Below the pieces are notes generated by a model. It was given only the letters and a program-made list of their open reading frames with translations, ran no database searches and had not been told where the DNA came from. The translations under genes were made by a program, and so were the position numbers. From Fen-178 sp049516835 (GTDB lineage Bacteria > Acidobacteriota > Terriglobia > Bryobacterales > Bryobacteraceae), in contig JBEKSR010000117.1 in the NCBI GenBank assembly GCA_049516835.1, positions 1-17,940 of the forward strand: a stretch of DNA of 17,940 bases, written 5' to 3'. Positions 7,167 to 15,544 of this stretch are shown here, piece by piece (within the stretch, counting starts at the first letter, position 1; every line of letters begins with the position of its first letter).

Positions 7167-7844
7167 TCAATCTTTCCGGATTTCACAGGCGACGCAGGGC
7201 GTCATGTAGCACATCAGATCGTCGAATTGCTTCTTTTCGAGACACGGCGGGCTGAGGTTCGCGCATCCACCGCATATCGCCCGATTGGGCTCGTTATAAG
7301 TGCAGCGCAACTGGCAGGCCGGGCAGACATACATGCATCCGCCGCACAACCGGCAAACTTCGGAACGCGTGTCGAAGGGTGTGCCGATGCTTCGCTTTTC
7401 GCCGCGCCCGCGGAAGCCGATGGCGTGGGCCATCATCTGCTCTGCGCACAGCCGCACGCACAGCCCGCAGAGAATGCAATCTTCATGCTCCTGCCGGAAT
7501 CGTTGCCGGCGCACTTCGTACGCTGAGGCAAGGTCCTGGATGACCTTGGATTGCGGGCAGGAAGCCAGTAGAAGCTCGATGACCATCCTGCGCGCGCGCA
7601 TGACGCGCGACGAGCCGGTGCGCACCTTCAACCCGTTCCCGGCCGGGTAGGTGCAGGCGGACACCAACCTGGACTTCGGGTAGTCGCCGATCTCGACCAT
7701 GCAGAGGCGGCAGGCGCCATATGGCGTCAGGCCCTCCATGTGACACAGGGTGGGGATGTCGATGCCCAGGAAACGGGCGGCCTCGAGCAGGGTCGAGCCT
7801 TCCTCCACTGTCACCGGCAAACCGTTCATGGTCAGCGTAATCAT
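7167..7844 (-). CDS. HoxU/NuoG-N-like iron-sulfur electron-transfer subunit
   Basis: A 225-residue protein that begins with a NuoG/HoxU-type [2Fe-2S] ferredoxin domain, with ligands C34, C45, C48 and C64 (CHMEGLTPYGACRLC). Two [4Fe-4S] motifs follow, CILCGLCVRLC and CRLCGGCMYVCP. The last 40 residues contain six more cysteines (CGGC, PPC, MCYMTPCVAC) that could hold another cluster or zinc. The usual NuoG Cys3His segment is not recognisable. The start at 7844 has an AAAGGA site. The alternative ATG at 7868 would overlap the upstream gene. The architecture equals the N-terminal electron-wire part of [FeFe]-hydrogenase HydA without its H-cluster domain. It probably connects the NADH-oxidising flavoprotein to the GltB-like subunit. 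Confidence 0.85.
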   Translation of the reverse strand: MITLTMNGLPVTVEEGSTLLEAARFLGIDIPTLCHMEGLTPYGACRLCMVEIGDYPKSRLVSACTYPAGNGLKVRTGSSRVMRARRMVIELLLASCPQSKVIQDLASAYEVRRQRFRQEHEDCILCGLCVRLCAEQMMAHAIGFRGRGEKRSIGTPFDTRSEVCRLCGGCMYVCPACQLRCTYNEPNRAICGGCANLSPPCLEKKQFDDLMCYMTPCVACEIRKD

Positions 7845-7864
7845 GCGATTCCTTTCTGGCCGCA

Positions 7865-9742
7865 TCACCTGATTGGAACTGCGATAATCGCGTCGCCGGC
7901 GATGGCGTCAAACTTGCAGATTTCGTGGCACGCCCGGCACTTGATGCACTTGGACTGGTCCAGGTTGTGCAGCTCTTTCCTCGGCCCTGTAATAGCGCCC
8001 GTAGGACACACCCTCACGCACACGCCGCACCCCGTGCACTTCTCCGCAACGACGTGGTAAGTAAACAGGTCGCGGCACACGTTGGCCGGGCAGAACTTGC
8101 GCTCGATGTGAGTTAGATACTCGTCGCGGAAATAGCGCAGAGTGCTGAGAACCGGAGTGGCGGCGGTTTGTCCCAGCCCGCACATCGAGGTATCCTTGAC
8201 CACTTCGGCGAGTTCCTCCAGAAGGTCCAGTTGCTCCGGCCGTCCGCGGCCACTGGTGATGTCGTCCAGGATCTCCCACATGCGTTGGGTTCCCTTGCGG
8301 CAGGTGAAACACTTGCCGCACGACTCATCCTTGAGGAACTTCATGAAATACCTGGCGACATCCACCATGCAGGTGTTCTCGTCCATGACGATCATGCCGC
8401 CGGAGCCCATGATCGAGCCGGCCTTGGCCAGGCTCTCGTAATCGATGGGGAGGTCGAACATGGCGGCGGGAATGCAGCCGCCGCTCGGACCGCCGGTCTG
8501 AACTGCCTTGATGTGCGCCCGCCCGGAAGCGCCGCCGCCGATCTCGTCGACGATTTCGCCTATGGTGATGCCCATGGGCACCTCGACCAGCCCGGTGTTC
8601 CTGACCTTCCCAACCAGGCTGAAAATCTTGGTTCCCGTGCTGGTGGGAGTGCCGGTCTTGGCGAACTCGCCGGCGCCGTTCATAATGACGATCGGGATAT
8701 TCGCCCAGGTCTCGACGTTGTTGATCGCGGTGGGCTTGCCTTCGATGCCCTTCTGAACGGGATAGGGAGGCCGCTGGCGGGGTTCCCCCCGCTCTCCTTC
8801 GACCGACCGCATCAAGGCGGTTTCCTCGCCGCACACAAAGGCGCCGGCGCCGGTCACGATCTCAATGTTGAAGGAAAAGTCTGTCCCGAGAATGCCCTTG
8901 CCCACAACCCCGAGTTCGCGCGCCTGGCGCAGCGCGATGACCAGGTGTTTGATCGCCAGGGGATACTCGGTGCGCACGTAGACCACTCCCTCGGTGGAGC
9001 CGGTCGCGTAAGCGCCAATGAGCATGCCCTCGATGATGCTGTGCGGATTGCCCTCGAGGACGCTCCGGTCCATATAGGCGCCAGGGTCGCCTTCATCGGC
9101 GTTACAGACCAGAAGCTTGCCTCGGCCGTTCGATTGATTGGCCAGCAACTCCCATTTCTGGCCGGTGGGGAAACCGGCGCCGCCGCGTCCGCGCAGTCCG
9201 GACGTCTTGACTTCGCCCACCACCCACCGGGGATGGCCCAACTCCAGCACCTTGACGAGAGCCGCATAGCCGGCATTCTCGATGTAGTTGTAGATGCGGA
9301 TGGCGTCGATCTCTTGGTTGCGTGAAAGGATGGTGCGGGTCTGTCTTCGAAAGAAGGGAATGTCGGCTTGCTTCTGCACCCTCCCGCGGGTCTTGGGATC
9401 TCTCCACAACAGGTCGTGCAGTACTTCTCCGCGGCCCACGGCGTCGACGATGCAAGCCATTTCCTTGATTCCCAACCTGGGATAGAAGGTGCCCTCCGGC
9501 TCGACGAGCACCGATGGCTCCGTCTGGCAGAACCCGTGACAGCCGGTGACCCGCAGGGACATCTTCCCGGCGAGATCGTGGGCCAGAATCTCCCGCTTGG
9601 CAATACGGATCAGATCGTTGGCGCCGCTCGCCTGGCCGCAGGTCCCCGCCGAGATGACGATCACCGGGAGCTGGGTGTCCCGATCCGCCAGGATGCGATG
9701 CTGGAGGGCCTTGAAGTCGTCGATCGAGTTAAGCCGTTCCAT
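7865..9742 (-). CDS. NuoF/HydB-like NADH-binding flavoprotein with extra Fe-S domains
   Basis: A 625-residue protein of the NuoF/HydB/HndC family. Domains in order are: a thioredoxin-like [2Fe-2S] domain (C35, C68, C72; the first of the usual four cysteines is serine 31); the FMN/NADH fold with GRGGAGFP (185-192), NADEGDPGAYMDR and the GAGAFVCGEETAL segment; the [4Fe-4S] site ESCGKCFTCRKG with its distal cysteine in MCGLG; a CPANVC pair; and a C-terminal two-[4Fe-4S] ferredoxin domain (CTGCGVCVRVCP, CIKCRACHEIC). This arrangement is that of electron-bifurcating HydB rather than respiratory NuoF. The start at 9742 follows AAGGAGA. It should exchange electrons with NAD(H); the bifurcating function is inferred from architecture only. 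Confidence 0.92.
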   Translation of the reverse strand: MERLNSIDDFKALQHRILADRDTQLPVIVISAGTCGQASGANDLIRIAKREILAHDLAGKMSLRVTGCHGFCQTEPSVLVEPEGTFYPRLGIKEMACIVDAVGRGEVLHDLLWRDPKTRGRVQKQADIPFFRRQTRTILSRNQEIDAIRIYNYIENAGYAALVKVLELGHPRWVVGEVKTSGLRGRGGAGFPTGQKWELLANQSNGRGKLLVCNADEGDPGAYMDRSVLEGNPHSIIEGMLIGAYATGSTEGVVYVRTEYPLAIKHLVIALRQARELGVVGKGILGTDFSFNIEIVTGAGAFVCGEETALMRSVEGERGEPRQRPPYPVQKGIEGKPTAINNVETWANIPIVIMNGAGEFAKTGTPTSTGTKIFSLVGKVRNTGLVEVPMGITIGEIVDEIGGGASGRAHIKAVQTGGPSGGCIPAAMFDLPIDYESLAKAGSIMGSGGMIVMDENTCMVDVARYFMKFLKDESCGKCFTCRKGTQRMWEILDDITSGRGRPEQLDLLEELAEVVKDTSMCGLGQTAATPVLSTLRYFRDEYLTHIERKFCPANVCRDLFTYHVVAEKCTGCGVCVRVCPTGAITGPRKELHNLDQSKCIKCRACHEICKFDAIAGDAIIAVPIR

Positions 9743-9765
9743 GCCTGGGTGGTCTCCTTGTCGGC

Positions 9766-10614
9766 TCAGAAGATGGGACCGCTCACGTCGAGAATGTGCC
9801 CCTTGCAGCCGCGCCGCGAACAGATCTGGACGATGCCTCCGCCGCGGACAACCATCGGCACCATGGGCATGCGGCACTCCGGACAGCCCGAGGAGCCCTT
9901 GAGATGAGCCTGGCAGTGCGGGCAGAAGAAATCCGCCACCGTGTCCTTCGGGATCTCATGCTCGGATTCGACGTTGTAACTTCCGTAGAGGCACGACAAC
10001 CAGATGTAGCCGTGTTCGCGCCCGAATGACAGCGTTACCCGAATGGCGGGAAAACCGTCCACCAGGTGCTCCGGATCCATCAGGCTGTGGTTGCATCGCG
10101 CGCAGCTTACTTCGACGGGAAAGATGCGCTGATCGGTCTTGACCTCGACATGGTCCAGCTCGGTTCGGGCCTTCTCCACAATGTCTCTTACTCCCACGGG
10201 ACTCACGTTGGAAACGTAGTGCCCGTCCACGACCACAATTGGCCCGAGCGCGCAGGCTCCGAGGCAATTCACCGTTTCCAGCGTGAATTCCCTGTCGGGG
10301 GTCGTGTCCCCCGGTTCGACACCCAGCCGGCGTCCGAATTCCTCGGCGATAACCGGTCCGCCCCGCACGTGACAGGCAGTGCCCAGGCAAACGGAACAAA
10401 GGTGCTTCCCGCGTGGCTTCAGGCTGAAGGATCGATAGAACGTCGCGACCCCATAGACGTCTACCAGCGGGCGGCCGGTTTTCTCGGCCACGGTTTTCAG
10501 CGCATCGGCCGGCAGATAGCCGTACCTTGCCTGGATGTCCTGCAGGATGGCGATGATCCCGCCCCGATGGCCATTGTGCTTGTCGACAATGTCTGGAACG
10601 TATTCCGTAATCAT
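9766..10614 (-). CDS. NuoE/HydC-like [2Fe-2S] subunit with C-terminal zinc-ribbon extension
   Basis: The 282-residue protein has a normal NuoE/HydC part (about residues 1-155) with [2Fe-2S] ligands C76-x4-C81 and C117-x3-C121 (CLGTAC and CLGAC) and the VYGVATFY signature. About 115 extra residues follow, with C171-x2-C174, FFCPHC, GCPEC and ICSRRGC, which looks like zinc-ribbon material absent from ordinary NuoE (about 160 residues). The start at 10614 lies 4 bases after the stop of the Cys-rich gene, which suggests coupling. An earlier in-frame ATG at 10650 would overlap that gene. It should pair with the NuoF-like subunit. The tail may dock the neighbouring small Cys-rich protein or the GltB-like subunit; this is inference. 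Confidence 0.88.
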   Translation of the reverse strand: MITEYVPDIVDKHNGHRGGIIAILQDIQARYGYLPADALKTVAEKTGRPLVDVYGVATFYRSFSLKPRGKHLCSVCLGTACHVRGGPVIAEEFGRRLGVEPGDTTPDREFTLETVNCLGACALGPIVVVDGHYVSNVSPVGVRDIVEKARTELDHVEVKTDQRIFPVEVSCARCNHSLMDPEHLVDGFPAIRVTLSFGREHGYIWLSCLYGSYNVESEHEIPKDTVADFFCPHCQAHLKGSSGCPECRMPMVPMVVRGGGIVQICSRRGCKGHILDVSGPIF

Positions 10615-10618
10615 AGGC

Positions 10619-10912
10619 CTACACGTATTCTTCGCAGCGCCAGATTCCACCCTCCGGTTTGGGGTAAATGCAGGTTTCGCGGTTGTCGCAATTCGAGCAC
10701 AGGCCCAGGTGGTTGCTCAACTGCCGCAGGTCCGGGGACGCGGTTTCAAATGAGATTGCCGGTGCTCGACCGTTGCCAGGGGTCGAGGGCCGGAGGCCCA
10801 GTTCGAACTGCTCACATTGCCAGATCGCACGGCCGGAATCGGCTTCGTAGATGCAGGACGGATCGTACTTACAGGCAGCGCAAACACCGCGCGCAGCACT
10901 CGTCGTCGACAT
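10619..10912 (-). CDS. Small protein with duplicated four-cysteine motif
   Basis: I do not recognise this family by name. The 97-residue product is two copies of one motif, C-x2-C-x5-C-I-Y, a short Gly-containing loop, then I-W-x-C-E-[QE]-[FY], at residues 11-36 and 72-96 (cysteines 11/14/20/33 and 72/75/81/93). The halves are joined by a Pro/Gly-rich linker. Each half could bind one zinc or one iron-sulfur cluster. The ATG at 10912 has a GAGGTG site 6 bases upstream, and an earlier ATG at 10939 is less likely. As first gene of the operon, behind the sigma-54 promoter and 4 bases from the NuoE-like gene, it is probably an accessory or regulatory subunit of the redox complex. Confidence 0.75.
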   Translation of the reverse strand: MSTTSAARGVCAACKYDPSCIYEADSGRAIWQCEQFELGLRPSTPGNGRAPAISFETASPDLRQLSNHLGLCSNCDNRETCIYPKPEGGIWRCEEYV

Positions 10913-11057
10913 TTCACACCTCGTGAGCGGGCGCCGCACCGAAGCCGGATCATTCTCAGTTCCGAGGGGTTCGGCCTACGACGCCGCGGCCACCGCAAGG
11001 CCGCGACTGAACTGGCGAACCACCCGGCTCAGCTTTGAGCGCCCGCACCCTATTCAG

Positions 11058-11073
11058 GGCAACTGCGATACCA
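11058..11073 (-). promoter_or_regulatory. Sigma-54 (-24/-12) promoter for the redox operon
   Basis: On the minus strand this reads TGGTATCGCAGTTGCC. Against the sigma-54 consensus TGGCACG-N4-TTGC it keeps TGG, the following A, and the complete TTGC with exact spacing. Transcription would start near 11047 and run into the Cys-rich gene at 10912. The gene just upstream encodes a sigma-54 activator with an intact GAFTGA loop, which supports the call. Confidence 0.65.
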
Positions 11074-11106
11074 GTCCATCGACGCTGCTCGCCGGCCGTG
11101 TGTCGT

Positions 11107-11139
11107 CGAGATCAAGTGGAATAGGATCAACAGGTCTCG
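11107..11139. promoter_or_regulatory. Possible activator-binding inverted repeat upstream of the sigma-54 promoter
   Basis: CGAGATC at 11107-11113 and GGTCTCG at 11133-11139 form a 6-of-7 inverted repeat. It is centred about 76 bases upstream of the predicted sigma-54 start, and the arm centres are 26 bases apart. Placement suits an enhancer site for an NtrC-family activator. The match is short and could be chance. Confidence 0.25.
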
Positions 11140-11247
11140 AACAGCGGGAACGCCGCGGAGAGAGGGTGCGCCGATGAATGCCCCACCTCGGAGTGGTTCG
11201 TAGGCCGGGGAGTTTCGCACCACTGGGGAGAATCTCCCGTCGCGGGC

Positions 11248-12601
<1,354 letters not shown>

Positions 12602-12609
<8 letters not shown>

Positions 12610-14155
12610 GGTCTTCCGCCATCACATTGCCGCTGACAGGAAGCTGAACCTCGAACCGGGCCCCTTCGCCGGGCGCGCTCTCGACGCGAATCAAGCCACC
12701 GTGTGCACTCACGATCCCGTGGACGACAGCCAGTCCGAGGCCCGTCCCCTGGTCAACGTCTTTGGTCGTATAGAATGGCGTGAAGATCTTTTCTTTGACT
12801 TCCTCGGTCATACCGACTCCTGTATCCGTTACCGTAAGCGATACGTGGTCCTGGCGGGCATGGGTCGCTATGGTCAGAGTTCCTCCCTCAGGCATTGCCT
12901 GTATGCCATTGACCACAAGATTGACCAGGACCTGGTGCAATTGCGAGGGATCGGCGTTGATTTCCGGCAGATCGGGCGCCAGTGCGAAAGAGAGGCCGAT
13001 TCCGGCATTGGCGCAGCGAGACTCCAGGAAGTACAGACCCTCCTCCACCACGCGATTGAGATTGACTTGGGTCTTCAGCGGGGGCTTTTGCCGCGCGAAA
13101 AGGAGAAGGTTCTGGATGACTTCGCGGGCGTGGAGAGAAGCCTTCACGATCTTCTCCACGTCGTTGGCCGTTCGCTTGGGAAGCTTGGGGTCCTTGCCGA
13201 TGAGCTGGGCGAACCCCAGGATGCTCCCCAGCGGCTCATTCAACTCATGAGCGATTCCCGCGGCAAGCTGCCCGATGGTGGCCAGGCGGTCGGCGTGCCG
13301 CAACTGAACTTGCAGCCTCGACCGGAACTCTTCGGCTTCCCGTTGCTCCACGATCAATGCAATCTCTCGGGCTAACGTGTCAATCAAGCTGCGCTCTTCT
13401 TTGAGGAATGGTCCCTCGGCGAATTCCGGTCTCTCTTCCGTGTACACCACCTCGACGAACCCTCGCGATCTTCCGCTCACCACTATGTCAGCCGCCTGGC
13501 GATGCGGCCCGTCGCGGAAGCCGGGCGTGGTGTCGGCGCGCCCGTCCAACACGATCCTGGCGCAGGCAATTTCGGGAAACTGCCAGGCTGGAGGCAGAAG
13601 TTCCAGAATGCCCCGGAGAGTCGCCTGCAGGGACAGGCCGGCCCGTTGCGCCAGGCGGCCGATGCCGTACAGACACGTCAACTCTTTGACTCGTTCCCGC
13701 AAGGCCCACTGGGCTTGCCGAATCGCCACCGCCAACCCAACCGTCTGCGCCAGGCCCTCGTACCGTTCGACCTTCTCGCGGGTGAAGTGGTGCAATCGCA
13801 GGCTCTTGAGGCGCAGAAGCCCGGCCGTGTTTTCATCCACGGCGAATGGGACCGCGGCGAGCGACCGGTACGGGCCGTCCGCGTCGGGCGGGTGCCGATC
13901 CGCCGTTTGATGATCGCGTATGATGACGAAACGGAACGTTCGTTGGGGGCGCTCACTGGCTTCCCAGCGGTAGTGGAGACTGGGATCATCGAGCCGCAGC
14001 TCTACCGCGTCGCATCGACAGAATTCCATGAGCATCTTCGAGATTTCGCGCAGGAACTCGATGCGAGTAGCGCCGCGGTGGGCATCGCGGAGGATCATTT
14101 GCGACAACGCGGCGATGTCCCGAGCTGGTTTATGTCCGACCCTGTGAGTGACCAT
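12602..14155 (-). CDS. Soluble GAF-domain sensor histidine kinase
   Basis: The 517-residue kinase has no membrane helices. The N-terminal half appears to be two GAF-like sensory domains (about 30-148 and 160-270), the first with a CRC pair (C46, C48) that could be redox sensitive. The HisKA domain holds the phospho-acceptor H303 in GIAHELNEPLGSILGFAQL. The HATPase domain shows the N box NLVVNGIQAM, D444-TGVGM and GTGLGLAVV (470-478). It shares 8 bases with the downstream sigma-54 regulator gene, its clear partner. It begins 27 bases after the NtrX-like gene, so all four regulatory genes may form one transcript. A cytoplasmic signal such as redox or energy state is inferred from its domains and from the target operon. 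Confidence 0.9.
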
Positions 14156-14182
14156 TCATTTCGTTCGGAGTGTTGTCTCCCC

Positions 14183-15544
14183 CTATTCCTTCGGCCCGAT
14201 CCCCAGGGTCTTCATCTTACGGTACAGGTTGCTGCGCTCGAGGCCGAGCAGCTCCGCGGTGCGGGTCACGTTGCCGCTGGTCTCTTCCAGCTTCTTGAGA
14301 ATGTACTCGCGCTCGGCGGCTTCGCGCACTTCCTGCAGGCTTCCGAAGCGGCCGGTGGCGCGGTCCGCCTGCCGGCGCACCGCGGCCAGGGGGATGTGGC
14401 GCGCGTCCACCCGCACCTGGGGGTTGAGGATCACGATGCGCTCGATGAGGTTCTTCAGCTCGCGCACGTTGCCCGGCCAGTGATGCTGGCTCAGCACGCT
14501 GTAGGCTTCCACGGTGAGCTCTTTCGGCTTGCGGCCGTAGGCGGTGGTGAATTCGCGCAGGAAATGATCGGCTAGCAGGGGGATGTCTTCACGCCGGTCG
14601 CGCAGCGGCGGCACGAAGAAGGGGATAACGTTCAGGCGGTAGAACAGGTCCTCGCGGAAATTGCCGTGGTCGATCTCCTCCTCGAGGTGCTTGTTGGTGG
14701 CCGCCACCACGCGCACGTCCACCTGCATGGATTCGGCGGCGCCCACCGGCTCGAAGCGCTGCTCTTCCAGCACGCGCAGCACCTTGGACTGGGTGCGCAG
14801 GCTCATGTCGCCCACTTCGTCCAGGAAGAGGGTGCCGCCGTCGGCTTTCTGGAACTTGCCGATCTTGGTCTCGTGGGCGCTGGTGAAGCTGCCCTTGATG
14901 TGGCCGAACAGCTCGCTCTCGATCAGATCTTCGGGGATGGCGGCGCAGTTCACCTCGACGAAGGGCTGGGCGGCGCGCGGGCTGAGCGCGTGGATGGCGT
15001 GGGCCACCAGCTCCTTGCCGGTGCCGCTTTCGCCGTAGATCAGCACGCGGCCATTGGTGCCGGCCATCAGCGCGAGCTGCTGCCGCAGCGCCTTCATGGG
15101 GACGCTATCGCCGATGATGCGGTAGCGCGAACCGCTGTCCGCCTTGAGCTGGCGGTTCTCAATCGCCAGTGCGCGGTGCGCCAGCGCGTTCTTCGCCACC
15201 ACCGAAACCTTGCCGATGGAGAGAGGCTTTTCCAGAAAATCGAATGCGCCCAGCTTGGTGGCTCTTACGGCGGCTTCAATGCTGCCATGGCCGGAAATCA
15301 CCACCACCACGGGCCGCTCCGGGAAGGGAATCTCCTGGATGCGCGCCAGCACCTCCATGCCGTCCACGCCGGGCAGCCAGATATCGAGCAGGACCAGCTC
15401 GAACTCCGCGCCAGGGAGCGCGGAGAGGCAGGCCTCGCCGCTCTCGACGGCCTCGACGTGGTAGCCTTCATCCTCGAGGACGCCGCTCAAGGACTGGCGG
15501 ATGCCCGGCTCGTCGTCAACCACCAGGATGCGCGGCTGCTTCAT
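14183..15544 (-). CDS. ntrX: NtrX-like response regulator with altered GAFTGA loop
   Basis: A 453-residue regulator: receiver with D54 and K106, AAA+ domain with Walker A GESGTGKE (171-178), Walker B GGTLFLDE (236-243) and HHWPGNVREL, and a C-terminal Fis-type helix-turn-helix (GNVTRTAELLGLERSNLYRKM). The sigma-54 contact loop reads GSFTSA (218-223) instead of GAFTGA. Alanine to serine at position two is common, but loss of the second glycine is not. It may therefore work with weak or no sigma-54 contact, as alphaproteobacterial NtrX does. The ATG lies in an ATGA overlap with the NtrY-like kinase gene, its partner. The name rests on this pairing and on similarity; the controlled genes are unknown. 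Confidence 0.85.
   Translation of the reverse strand: MKQPRILVVDDEPGIRQSLSGVLEDEGYHVEAVESGEACLSALPGAEFELVLLDIWLPGVDGMEVLARIQEIPFPERPVVVVISGHGSIEAAVRATKLGAFDFLEKPLSIGKVSVVAKNALAHRALAIENRQLKADSGSRYRIIGDSVPMKALRQQLALMAGTNGRVLIYGESGTGKELVAHAIHALSPRAAQPFVEVNCAAIPEDLIESELFGHIKGSFTSAHETKIGKFQKADGGTLFLDEVGDMSLRTQSKVLRVLEEQRFEPVGAAESMQVDVRVVAATNKHLEEEIDHGNFREDLFYRLNVIPFFVPPLRDRREDIPLLADHFLREFTTAYGRKPKELTVEAYSVLSQHHWPGNVRELKNLIERIVILNPQVRVDARHIPLAAVRRQADRATGRFGSLQEVREAAEREYILKKLEETSGNVTRTAELLGLERSNLYRKMKTLGIGPKE

Larger units (their letters stand above)
10913..11247. other. Intergenic control region of the redox operon
   Basis: No gene is supported here; the short open frames have neither family features nor good start sites. 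It holds the sigma-54 promoter at 11058-11073, a possible activator site at 11107-11139, and a small GGGAG-AAT-CTCCC hairpin (11226-11238) just beyond the end of the upstream regulator gene. The leader from the predicted start to the first ATG is about 135 bases. Confidence 0.5.

Noticed and set aside
5537..10650. An [FeFe] or [NiFe] hydrogenase operon
   Set aside because: HydB/HydC-like subunits are present, but there is no H-cluster cysteine motif and no nickel-binding large subunit in the window.
11013..11029. Plus-strand TGGC...GGC as a second sigma-54 promoter
   Set aside because: The GG to GC spacing is off by one base and no gene lies downstream on the plus strand.
11226..11238. GGGAG-AAT-CTCCC hairpin as terminator of the sigma-54 regulator gene
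   Set aside because: The stem is only 5 bp and no T-run follows on the minus strand.
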